NCBI GenBank assembly: GCA_947644195.1 | Contig: CANRZB010000028.1 | Coordinates: 1-48,118 of the forward strand | Length of the DNA stretch: 48,118 bases | Origin: an uncultured Clostridium sp. | GTDB taxonomy: Bacteria; Bacillota; Clostridia; Lachnospirales; Lachnospiraceae | Reading direction: 5' to 3' | In this document: piece after piece, positions 41,846 through 48,118 of the stretch | Layout of the letters: each line of letters begins with the position of its first letter | Position numbering within the stretch: position 1 is the first letter of the stretch | Translations under genes and position numbers: made by a program | Notes under the pieces: model-generated | Databases searched by the model: none | What the model saw: only the letters and a program-made list of their open reading frames with translations | Told to the model about the DNA's origin: nothing

Positions 41846-42607
41846 ATGAAATCAATAGGAAGTGACTGGTATCGAAAGATATGGAGTCTGGATATTATGG
41901 AGATGTCCTGGGTGGAGGATACCGAGAGACAGGTAGATTTTCTGGTGGATTGTCTGGAGTTAAAAGGGGGGGAGAGAATCCTCGACCTGGCATGTGGATT
42001 CGGCAGACATTCGATTGCATTGGCAGAACGAGGATTTTCCGTGGTTGGTGTCGACATTACGAGAGATTACATTGCGTATGCGGATCGTATTGCAAAGGAG
42101 AAACATTTAGATGCGGAGTTTCTTTTGGCAGATATTCGGGATTTATCTTTTGCAGAAGAATTTGATGTAGTCATTAATATGGGGGATGGTGCGATTGGTT
42201 ATCTCGAAAATGAAGAAGAAAACTTCAAGATTTTTGATGTGATTGCCAAGGCATTGAGGCCGGGAGGCAAACATTTCATGGATATCATGAATGGAGATTA
42301 TGCGGAGCATCATTTTCCTTGCCAACTTTGGGATGCAGGAGAAAAATGTCTCACTTTGTCCAAGTTTGAATGGGACGCAGAAACCAGAACCATGTTGTAT
42401 GGACAGACAGATTATCTCTATGGTCAGGTATGGGAAAAGCCTGTAATTGACCAGGGAAATCCGACACGTTTATATGCTTTGTCAGAGCTTGAGATCATTC
42501 TACACGAAAGGGGATTGGCAATACAGGACAGTTTTTCTGATTTTACCGGAAAAGTGTCTTCGGCGGATGGAATACAGTTGTTGGTATCTTCCCAGAAATG
42601 TGGATAG
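41846..42607 (+). CDS. Class I SAM-dependent methyltransferase
   Basis: A 253-residue methyltransferase. Motif I ERILDLACGFGRHSIALAERG, motif II VVGVDITRDYI, and a post-motif FDVVINMGDGAIGYLENEEE. It resembles small-molecule methyltransferases of unknown target. I chose ATG 41846, with GGAG six bases before it; ATG 41834 overlaps that ribosome site. The complex leader just upstream suggests translational control. The next methyltransferase gene follows on the same strand. Confidence 0.82.
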   Translation: MKSIGSDWYRKIWSLDIMEMSWVEDTERQVDFLVDCLELKGGERILDLACGFGRHSIALAERGFSVVGVDITRDYIAYADRIAKEKHLDAEFLLADIRDLSFAEEFDVVINMGDGAIGYLENEEENFKIFDVIAKALRPGGKHFMDIMNGDYAEHHFPCQLWDAGEKCLTLSKFEWDAETRTMLYGQTDYLYGQVWEKPVIDQGNPTRLYALSELEIILHERGLAIQDSFSDFTGKVSSADGIQLLVSSQKCG

Positions 42608-42691
42608 AAATTAAGAATGACAAAAGCTGGAGGACTTGGAATTAACAGAATTTATTTGAGAAGGAACGTATCGGAAAGGAGGAGGAACACC

Positions 42692-43438
42692 ACGGAAGAA
42701 TCGGAGAAAATACAGAGAGCGAAGGAAAGCTTTGAAGCAATACTATTAAATGATAAGTACAGTGATATCATTGAGGATGATGAACATCGGTCGCTATTGC
42801 TTGAGATGCTGCCATTCAAGATAGGAGATACGATTTTAGATGTTGGTACAGGAGCTGGATATCTGGCGTTTCCGATTGCGCAGGCAAACCCTGACTGTGA
42901 GGTCATTGGCCTGGACATTGCGGATCGAGTAATTCAGCAGAATCAGGTCCGGCAGGAAAAAGAACAAATAGATAATCTTCGTTTTTGTTCCTTTGATGGA
43001 AAGACATATCCATTTAATGCCAATAGCATGAATGTGATTTTGTCACGATATGCGTTTCATCATTTTCCTAATGTAGCAATGACTGTAAAACAGTGGATGG
43101 AAATGCTCTGTGAAGATGGGAAAATTTTGATTTCGGATCCGATTAGAAATGAGCGGGATGAACGAAGAATCATTGATCAGTTTATGGAGATCAAGGGGGA
43201 TGGGCATATTGGTTTTTATACAAAACAAGAATTGTTAAATCTTTTTGCGGAATATGGTATGCGGCAGTGGCAAATGGAAATTACTGTAATGAGTTTTCCT
43301 TTTCCGAAGAAGCAAGAGTATCTGGATCTATTTGATACATTGTGTGAGGAGGAAAAGGCAATGTATGAGATTACAGAACGGGATGGCATAATTTGGGTTG
43401 GACGTATTGAGGTGGCAAATCTGTTGCTTGGGAAATGA
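42692..43438 (+). CDS. Class I SAM-dependent methyltransferase, probable ACG start
   Basis: A methyltransferase of about 249 residues: DTILDVGTGAGYLAFPIAQ (motif I), EVIGLDIADRVIQ (motif II), then MNVILSRYAFHHFP and a C-terminal IIWVGRIEV. The target is unknown. The frame is open from ATG 42617, but that ATG has no ribosome site. The excellent AAAGGAGGAGG at 42675-42685 is followed, six bases on, by ACG (42692) in frame. Either ACG is used as start or an ATG mutated. It follows the other methyltransferase after about 85 bases; the two may form an operon. Confidence 0.8.
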   Translation, partial: TEESEKIQRAKESFEAILLNDKYSDIIEDDEHRSLLLEMLPFKIGDTILDVGTGAGYLAFPIAQANPDCEVIGLDIADRVIQQNQVRQEKEQIDNLRFCSFDGKTYPFNANSMNVILSRYAFHHFPNVAMTVKQWMEMLCEDGKILISDPIRNERDERRIIDQFMEIKGDGHIGFYTKQELLNLFAEYGMRQWQMEITVMSFPFPKKQEYLDLFDTLCEEEKAMYEITERDGIIWVGRIEVANLLLGK

Positions 43439-43555
43439 AGGACGGAGAGAATTTTATAATGTAAATTGTCAAGAAACTATTCTGTTAAAGATTGTTGTAA
43501 GGATGAACAAAAAAGGAAGATATTTCACAATGAGGTATATTACAAAATAAAAGAA

Positions 43556-43584
43556 TTGACATAGAAGAAAACTGGTGGTAATAT
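43556..43584 (+). promoter_or_regulatory. Promoter of antitoxin RNA 2
   Basis: TTGACA (43556-43561), exactly 17 bases, TAATAT (43579-43584). Confidence 0.75.
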
Positions 43585-43590
43585 ATCATT

Positions 43591-43684
43591 ATAAGAGGTG
43601 CTACCGATAGACGGTTAGTCCCAGATTATAGTGTTATTAAAAATAACCGCTAAGTTTTGTGGGCTTGAGGCGGTTATTTTTGTG
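43591..43684 (+). ncRNA. Putative antisense antitoxin RNA 2 of a type I module
   Basis: About 95 bases from the promoter at 43556 to the terminator AAAAATAACCGC (43639-43650)/GCGGTTATTTTT (43670-43681). The stem has A-runs and T-runs on both sides, so it can end both this RNA and the convergent toxin mRNA. The 5' part AGGTGCTACCGATAGACGG resembles the start of the toxin mRNA (AGGTGCTGCCATAACGG). The 3' part is antisense to the toxin mRNA end. The rest of 43439-43555 shows nothing. Confidence 0.65.
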
Positions 43685-43778
43685 TCTTACTATTCCTACC
43701 CATCGAATAGCCAAGACCAAAGCATGTCATGCAAAGGCTGATGACAGCGATAAAGTTTTCGATGGTAATCATAAGCAT
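43674..43778 (-). CDS. Small hydrophobic peptide, putative type I toxin (34 aa)
   Basis: A 34-residue peptide with one membrane helix (about residues 4-25, TIENFIAVISLCMTCFGLGY) and a basic tail (GRNSKTQK). GGAGGG precedes two possible ATGs (43778 and 43772). Upstream on the mRNA, CCCTCC (around 43825-43830) is complementary to this ribosome site. It ends inside the shared terminator with the convergent RNA. The longer 90-codon frame covering it (to 43946) is not used, since its upstream part is the structured leader. The family is not certain. Confidence 0.65.
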   Translation of the reverse strand: MLMITIENFIAVISLCMTCFGLGYSMGRNSKTQK

Positions 43779-43936
43779 TGCCCTCCTTTCTAAGATTTCC
43801 GCGAGCAGATTTCTATGTATTCGGAGGGTGCGCTGCGTTCTTTCGATGTTAAATATACGTTGATGGAAACGCAGTGTAGAACACGGCCCTCCGTGGAGGA
43901 CCAACCGCCTACCGTTATGGCAGCACCTGTGAAAAA

Positions 43937-43966
43937 AGTATAACATATTAATATTTAATGTGTCAA
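43937..43966 (-). promoter_or_regulatory. Promoter of toxin mRNA 2
   Basis: On the minus strand TTGACA (43961-43966), 18 bases, TATACT (43937-43942). The leader to the toxin ATG is about 150 bases and rich in stems (GGTCCTCCACGGAGGGCC). Confidence 0.75.
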
Positions 43967-44027
43967 TAGTTGGATTAACAGTGAGTGATCAGAGATCAGA
44001 ACAATGTAGAAATGAGGTAAGGTATTT

Positions 44028-44786
44028 ATGAAATGTATATCATGGAATGTAAATGGAATTCGTGCGTGTGTGAATAAGGGATTTCTGGATTATTTTAAGG
44101 AGGCAGATGCCGATATTTTCTGTATTCAGGAGTCGAAGATGCAGGCTGGGCAATTGGAGTTAGATTTGCCCGGATATCATCAGTATTGGAATTATGCGGA
44201 ACGAAAGGGATATTCCGGGACGGCATTGTTTACCAAACAGGAACCGATCTCTGTAATCAATGGGATCGGCATAGCGGAACACGATACCGAGGGGCGGGTC
44301 ATTACGGCGGAATTTGATTCCTTTTATTTTGTGACAGTGTACACACCAAATTCCCAGAATGAGTTAAAGCGCCTGGATTATAGGATGGAGTGGGAAGATG
44401 CATTTCGGGGCTATTTATTAAAATTGGAAAAGACCAAACCTGTGATTGTGACGGGGGATATGAATGTGGCACACCAGGAGATTGATCTGAAAAATCCGAA
44501 AGCAAATCACAAAAATGCGGGATTTACAGAGGAAGAACGTGGGAAAATGACACAACTTTTAAACGCGGGATTTATTGACACGTTTCGGTATTTCTATCCC
44601 GACCAGGAGGAAATCTATTCCTGGTGGTCCTATCGTTTCCAGGCGAGAACGAGAAATGCCGGATGGCGGATTGACTATTTTCTGGTATCTGGCAGCCTGA
44701 AGGACAAGCTGGTGGATGCCAAAATTCACACGGAAGTAATGGGATCGGACCATTGCCCAGTGGAATTGGAGATTGCAGTGGATTGA
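44028..44786 (+). CDS. Exodeoxyribonuclease III
   Basis: AP endonuclease/3'-5' exonuclease of base-excision repair, 252 residues, the normal size. It shows KCISWNVNGIRACVNKGFL, FCIQESKMQ (catalytic Glu), VTVYTPNS, VTGDMNVAHQEIDLKNPK (Asp, Asn) and GSDHCPVELEI (Asp-His pair). GAGGTAAGG precedes the ATG. Symbols xth and exoA are both in use. The DUF4180 gene follows by 22 bases. Confidence 0.96.
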   Translation: MKCISWNVNGIRACVNKGFLDYFKEADADIFCIQESKMQAGQLELDLPGYHQYWNYAERKGYSGTALFTKQEPISVINGIGIAEHDTEGRVITAEFDSFYFVTVYTPNSQNELKRLDYRMEWEDAFRGYLLKLEKTKPVIVTGDMNVAHQEIDLKNPKANHKNAGFTEEERGKMTQLLNAGFIDTFRYFYPDQEEIYSWWSYRFQARTRNAGWRIDYFLVSGSLKDKLVDAKIHTEVMGSDHCPVELEIAVD

Positions 44787-44808
44787 TAGAATAGAAAAAG
44801 GAGGAAGT

Positions 44809-45180
44809 ATGAAGATAGAAAAAATATGTGAGGAGAAGGGAACGATTGCTCTGGTAACTGGTAGCGAAAAGGTGATCACGGATGTAGGTTCGGCTCTTGA
44901 CTTATTGATGTCTGTGAAGCAGGAAACAGGAATGGGATATTTGGTAATTGACAAAAAATTGGTGACAGAAGAATTTTTTGTTCTGAGTACGGGGCTGGCT
45001 GGAGAAATACTTCAGAAATATATGAATTATGGAGGTAAAATGGCCGTTTATGGAGATTATTCCGTATATACCAGTAAACCGTTGCAGGATTTCATCTATG
45101 AAAGTAATCAGGGAAAAGATTTCTTTTTTGTGGGAACCCAGGAAGAAGCGATTCAGAAAATGAGGTCGGTATATTCTTGA
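44809..45180 (+). CDS. DUF4180 protein
   Basis: A 123-residue alpha/beta protein with the DUF4180 pattern: DVGSALDLLMSVKQETG, VIDKKLVTEEFFVLSTGLAG and EILQKYMNYGGKMAVYGDYS. Function unknown; the fold is related to STAS-like proteins. AAAAAGGAGG lies five bases before the ATG at 44809. It is cotranscribed with the exonuclease III gene. Confidence 0.9.
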   Translation: MKIEKICEEKGTIALVTGSEKVITDVGSALDLLMSVKQETGMGYLVIDKKLVTEEFFVLSTGLAGEILQKYMNYGGKMAVYGDYSVYTSKPLQDFIYESNQGKDFFFVGTQEEAIQKMRSVYS

Positions 45181-45219
45181 TTTTACAAAGATGAAGGGTA
45201 AGAATATTAAATAGGTAAG

Positions 45220-45282
45220 GGAAGTCATTCGACTCTTTTCATAGAAAGAAGTGGAGGGGAGGAATGGCTTCCTGTTTTATTT
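45220..45282 (+). terminator. Terminator after the exonuclease III/DUF4180 unit
   Basis: GGAAGTCATT (45220-45229) pairs with AATGGCTTCC (45263-45272), one wobble, with inner pairing, followed by TGTTTTATTT. Confidence 0.65.
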
Positions 45283-45291
45283 AGATCTTGT

Positions 45292-45325
45292 TATAATACA
45301 AACATGACATACTGGTGTCGTGTTT
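45292..45325 (+). promoter_or_regulatory. Promoter and operator of the WYL regulator at 45357
   Basis: TATAAT (45292-45297) is followed at once by AAACATGACA (45300-45309), six bases, and TGTCGTGTTT (45316-45325), a 9/10 inverted repeat covering the transcription start. This fits autoregulation by the WYL regulator, which is an inference. Confidence 0.65.
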
Positions 45326-45356
45326 GATGTGTTAAGATACACGGGAAAGGAAAGCA

Positions 45357-46265
45357 ATGAGAATAGACAGATTAATTGGGATATTATCAATCTTGTTACA
45401 GAAGGAAAAAATTACTGCCCCCGAACTGGCTGAGCACTTTGAGGTCAGCAGACGAACAATTAACCGCGATATTGAAGAACTTTGCAAAGCGGGGATTCCG
45501 ATTGTGACCTGGCAAGGGCAGGGCGGTGGTATTTCTATCATGGATGGCTACCGCATGGACCGTACCCTGCTGACCAACAAAGAAATGCAGGATATTTTGG
45601 TAGGGCTTCGAAGCTTGGACAGTGTCAATGGAACCAACCGTTATGTACAACTGATGGAGAAATTATCCGTGGATTCCTCGAACTTTATGACGGGGAATCA
45701 GTCTGTGCTGATTGATCTTTCCTCCTGGTATCAGACAGCGCTGGCATCCAAGATAGAGTTGATACGAAGCGCCATTGATTCCAAACGGGAGCTGGAGTTT
45801 ATCTATTATTCTCCGAGAGGGGAAACCAAACGGGAAGTCGAGCCATATTATCTGATTTTTAAGTGGGCAAGTTGGTATGTATGGGGCTGGTGCAAAGTAC
45901 GGCAGGATTTCCGAATGTTCAAGCTGAACCGCATGGAGCAGCTTTCACTTAGCGAATCTTTATTTGAGAGTAGAAGCTGTCCACTGCCGGATTTAAGAGA
46001 CTCGACTGTTTTTTCCGGGGGAATGGAAGTGAAAGCGCTGTTCCGCCCGGAATATAAATGGAAGCTGGTGGAAGAATATGGGGGCAACTGTTATACAGAA
46101 CAAGAGGATGGGAGGTTGTTGTTCCAAACCAATACATTTGCCAACAAAGATTATCTGATTGACTGGATTTTTTCTTTTCGGGATGAGGTAGAACTCATCG
46201 AGCCGGAAGAAGTTAGGATCGAAATCAAGGAGGTGCTAGAAGCTATGAGAGATATTTATAAGTAG
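45357..46265 (+). CDS. YafY-type WYL-domain transcriptional regulator
   Basis: A 302-residue regulator. Helix-turn-helix at about 18-40 (APELAEHFEVSRRTINRDIE), WYL domain at about 140-200 (YYSPRGETKREVEPYYLIF, WYVWGWCKVRQDFRMFKL), and a C-terminal WCX-like part ending VLEAMRDIYK. AAAGGAAAG precedes the ATG. A palindromic operator overlaps its own start site. It is followed by the YjbR/DUF3795 gene, a plausible target. It is related in layout to the regulator at 31167. Confidence 0.92.
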   Translation: MRIDRLIGILSILLQKEKITAPELAEHFEVSRRTINRDIEELCKAGIPIVTWQGQGGGISIMDGYRMDRTLLTNKEMQDILVGLRSLDSVNGTNRYVQLMEKLSVDSSNFMTGNQSVLIDLSSWYQTALASKIELIRSAIDSKRELEFIYYSPRGETKREVEPYYLIFKWASWYVWGWCKVRQDFRMFKLNRMEQLSLSESLFESRSCPLPDLRDSTVFSGGMEVKALFRPEYKWKLVEEYGGNCYTEQEDGRLLFQTNTFANKDYLIDWIFSFRDEVELIEPEEVRIEIKEVLEAMRDIYK

Positions 46266-46385
46266 AATTGGGGTATCTTATGGGGTTGTTGCCAGTGAAT
46301 TTGTTATAACGGAAAGATGTAATTTTTATAGAAATAAGCAGTAGATCAAAAAAGTGATGATTCAAATTAGAAAGGAAGAAAACAT

Positions 46386-47018
46386 ATGAGATATGATTGG
46401 TTAGATGAATATTTATTAAAGAAACGAGGAGTAACGAAAGATCTGCAAAAGGACTGGAACTGGATCCGCTATCATATTGGAGGAAAAATGTTTGCGGCAG
46501 TCTGTCTGAATTGGGAGGATAACAAGCCTTATTATATTACTTTAAAACTGGAGCCGGAAGAGGGAGATTTTCTAAGGAAACAATATGAAGATATTATTCC
46601 GGGCTATTATATGAATAAAGAGCATTGGAATTCCATCCAACCGGATGGAGAGGTTCCAGATGATCTGCTCAGAGATTTATTGGATAAATCCTATGAATTG
46701 GTTCTGAGTAGTTTTAGTAAGAAACGGCAGAGAGAAATATTGGGAATAAGCTGTTGTGGTACGGTTTGTTCCGAGTGCGGTTTCTATGGAAAGGAGTGTC
46801 AGGGCTGCAATGAATCTCAGGGAAAGGTATTTCATGCACCGAAAGGAAAATCCTGCCCAATTTATGCTTGTTCCGTGAAAAACAAGAAACTGCGAAATTG
46901 CAGCCAATGTAAAGAACTTCCGTGTGAGGTCTGGCGTAATACCAAAGATCCCCAGCTTTCCGAGGAAGATTTTGAGAAAAATATAGCGGATAGAGTGAAA
47001 GTGTTAAAGCAGCCCTAG
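46386..47018 (+). CDS. MmcQ/YjbR-like protein fused to a DUF3795 cysteine domain
   Basis: A 210-residue two-part protein. Residues 1-110 are MmcQ/YjbR-like (MFAAVCLNWEDNKPYYITLK, GYYMNKEHWNSI, LLDKSYELVLSSF). Residues about 120-180 are a cysteine-rich DUF3795 domain (CCGTVCSECGFYGKECQGC, then CPIYAC and CSQCKELPC), which probably holds zinc. The joint function is unknown. GAAAGGAAG precedes the ATG. Its TAG stop is the edge of MITE-like copy D. Confidence 0.88.
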   Translation: MRYDWLDEYLLKKRGVTKDLQKDWNWIRYHIGGKMFAAVCLNWEDNKPYYITLKLEPEEGDFLRKQYEDIIPGYYMNKEHWNSIQPDGEVPDDLLRDLLDKSYELVLSSFSKKRQREILGISCCGTVCSECGFYGKECQGCNESQGKVFHAPKGKSCPIYACSVKNKKLRNCSQCKELPCEVWRNTKDPQLSEEDFEKNIADRVKVLKQP

Positions 47019-47060
47019 TGTACTGACCTTTTGACGGAATATCAGCCGGTCAGTACATTA
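47016..47060. mobile_element. Short MITE-like derivative or hairpin (copy D)
   Basis: TAGTGTACTGACC (47016-47028) and GGTCAGTACATTA (47048-47060) are inverted repeats identical in core to the ends of copies B and C. The interior is only 19 bases, so this looks like an end-to-end deletion product. It may serve as a terminator for the upstream gene, though no T-run follows. Confidence 0.65.
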
Positions 47061-47189
47061 GGAAAGCGAATCTTAAGTTCGGATACTTTCACGTAGGGTC
47101 ATTGTATCAGTTACAAGGAAGAAATCGACGGTGTAGTGGGTGCTATTGCATGAATTTAGTGCAGATCAGTATGACAAGGAGTAGGGGTT

Positions 47190-48118
47190 ATGAGTAAGAG
47201 ACAGAACGAACATGTTGTTTATAATATGGTGCAGGCGTTACACCAGATTTATGAGGGTTGTCCATCCATGGTGTGGCTGACCTTTGGAAAAAATATATTG
47301 GAAGCTGCCTTTGATGCAGTATGTGGAGTGTATTTTATTAAATATATCTATGAGTGTATTGAAGGCAATGTCGACTTTCAAAAATTATTTGTCATGGTAA
47401 GTGTGGTTTGCCTGTTCCATATCCTGGTCCATTTCTTATCAGCATACAATAATTATATGGAAAAAATAGCCACAATGAAAATATACCGGCATATTTTCCG
47501 TAAAATTATTCATCGGGCAAAGAGAATTGGCCTGGATCAGTATGAAAATCCAAAATTCTATGATAATTTTTCCAGGGCGTTGGATGAAGCCCTGGAACAG
47601 GGAATGGGTAGTCTTTTTCTCATGGCGTGGGGGGTGGGATGTATTGTCCGTGCTTTGGTGGCAATGGGGATTTTAATTTCTGTTGATGCCGTGCTTTTGT
47701 TATTTGTCATACCTCCTTTATTGGGCAGCTTGTATTTTGGACTAAAAGAAAGTATCGAGGAGTTCGCTGCCCGTCGTGAAGAAACCGTGGGAAAGCGAAA
47801 GATGGAATATGCTAAACGGGTTTTTTATGAAAAGAAATATGCTGGCGAACTCCGTTTGTATCCGATTGCACGGGTGTTATTTGATCTACATAAGGCGGGA
47901 TATCTGGAACGGTATCAAAAGAATAAGGTTCATCAGCGTAGAATTGCCTGGTATTGTGTGCTCGAAACTCTTTTGTTTGCTGGAATTCTTTCCTTCGGCT
48001 CTTATCTATATATCACATATCGTCTAAAACTAGGAGGCAGGAGTTCCGTTGCCGCATATGCCGCCATGGTGTCTGCAGTAGGATATATCGTTACGTGCAT
48101 TAGTGATGCGCTGGGGCA
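47190..48118 (+). CDS. ABC exporter membrane domain, partial (cut by window end)
   Basis: An open frame of 309 codons running off the window. It begins MSKRQNEHVVYNMVQALHQI and contains at least four to five hydrophobic membrane segments (VVCLFHILVHFLSAY, GVGCIVRALVAMGILIS, YCVLETLLFAGILSF). It includes the RIGLDQYENPKFYDNFSRAL stretch seen in ABC transmembrane domains of Lachnospiraceae peptide/lantibiotic-type exporters. The ATPase domain would follow outside. AAGGAGT lies before the ATG. The substrate is unknown. Confidence 0.85.
   Translation, partial: MSKRQNEHVVYNMVQALHQIYEGCPSMVWLTFGKNILEAAFDAVCGVYFIKYIYECIEGNVDFQKLFVMVSVVCLFHILVHFLSAYNNYMEKIATMKIYRHIFRKIIHRAKRIGLDQYENPKFYDNFSRALDEALEQGMGSLFLMAWGVGCIVRALVAMGILISVDAVLLLFVIPPLLGSLYFGLKESIEEFAARREETVGKRKMEYAKRVFYEKKYAGELRLYPIARVLFDLHKAGYLERYQKNKVHQRRIAWYCVLETLLFAGILSFGSYLYITYRLKLGGRSSVAAYAAMVSAVGYIVTCISDALG

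Noticed and set aside
43674-43946. 90-codon minus-strand frame covering toxin 2
   Set aside because: Only the last 34 codons have a good ribosome site; the upstream part overlaps the promoter-proximal structured leader.
47776-48027. 83-codon frame within the ABC exporter gene
   Set aside because: It is a shifted frame of the exporter, which has the better ribosome site and membrane pattern.

Overview
The window looks like chromosome from a gut Lachnospiraceae-type Firmicute (Blautia/Roseburia/Dorea-like; the genus is an inference). The signs are strong AGGAGG ribosome sites, a T-box leader before leuA, DUF4474, DUF4180 and PIN-like proteins of that clade, a carbohydrate ABC importer without its own ATPase, many WYL/AraC/LytTR regulators and moderate GC.

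Layout. 1-461 is the trailer end of a type I-C CRISPR array; cas genes are not in the window. 576-2750 holds a membrane-anchored hypothetical protein and decayed coding remnants. 2752-4338 has a LytTR response regulator and, convergent to it, an AraC regulator. The AraC gene diverges from an alpha-galactoside operon (4517-10012: binding protein, two permeases, GH36 alpha-galactosidase), with a striking palindromic operator between them. galT (40055) would take the released galactose into central metabolism. 10072-12991 carries a metallophosphatase, a DUF4474 protein and two small DNA-binding-like proteins separated by MITE-like elements. 13169-18103 encodes a secreted GH5 cellulase, whose frame is broken just after the signal peptide, and a large modular FIVAR/CBM/leucine-rich surface protein. 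Then come a hybrid sensor kinase, a polysaccharide deacetylase, a coiled-coil protein behind an attenuator-like leader, potABCD (with four 40-bp hairpin repeats between potC and potD), nadB-nadC, a WYL regulator with a ClbS/DfsB-type protein, and a PIN-like protein.

33400-36860 is an AT-rich accessory island. It holds an IS3-family transposase remnant, a three-gene cassette (C-terminally anchored membrane protein, small protein interrupted at a poly-A run, PD-(D/E)XK-like nuclease), a type I toxin-antitoxin module with convergent RNAs, and a relaxase-like remnant. After it come T-box-leuA, a methyltransferase, galT, two more methyltransferases (one behind a pseudoknot-forming leader, one with a probable ACG start), a second type I toxin-antitoxin-like locus, exonuclease III, DUF4180, a WYL regulator with a clear operator, a YjbR/DUF3795 protein and the start of an ABC exporter.

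The best candidates for undescribed biology are: (i) the leader RNA at 41674-41845, where a hairpin loop is perfectly complementary to the bases just before the methyltransferase ribosome site; (ii) the 34014-35897 cassette as a possible defence system; (iii) the two compact type I toxin loci; (iv) a family of about 164-bp TA-flanked palindromic elements, two of which sit exactly in the TAG stop codon of a gene; and (v) the hairpin array between potC and potD.
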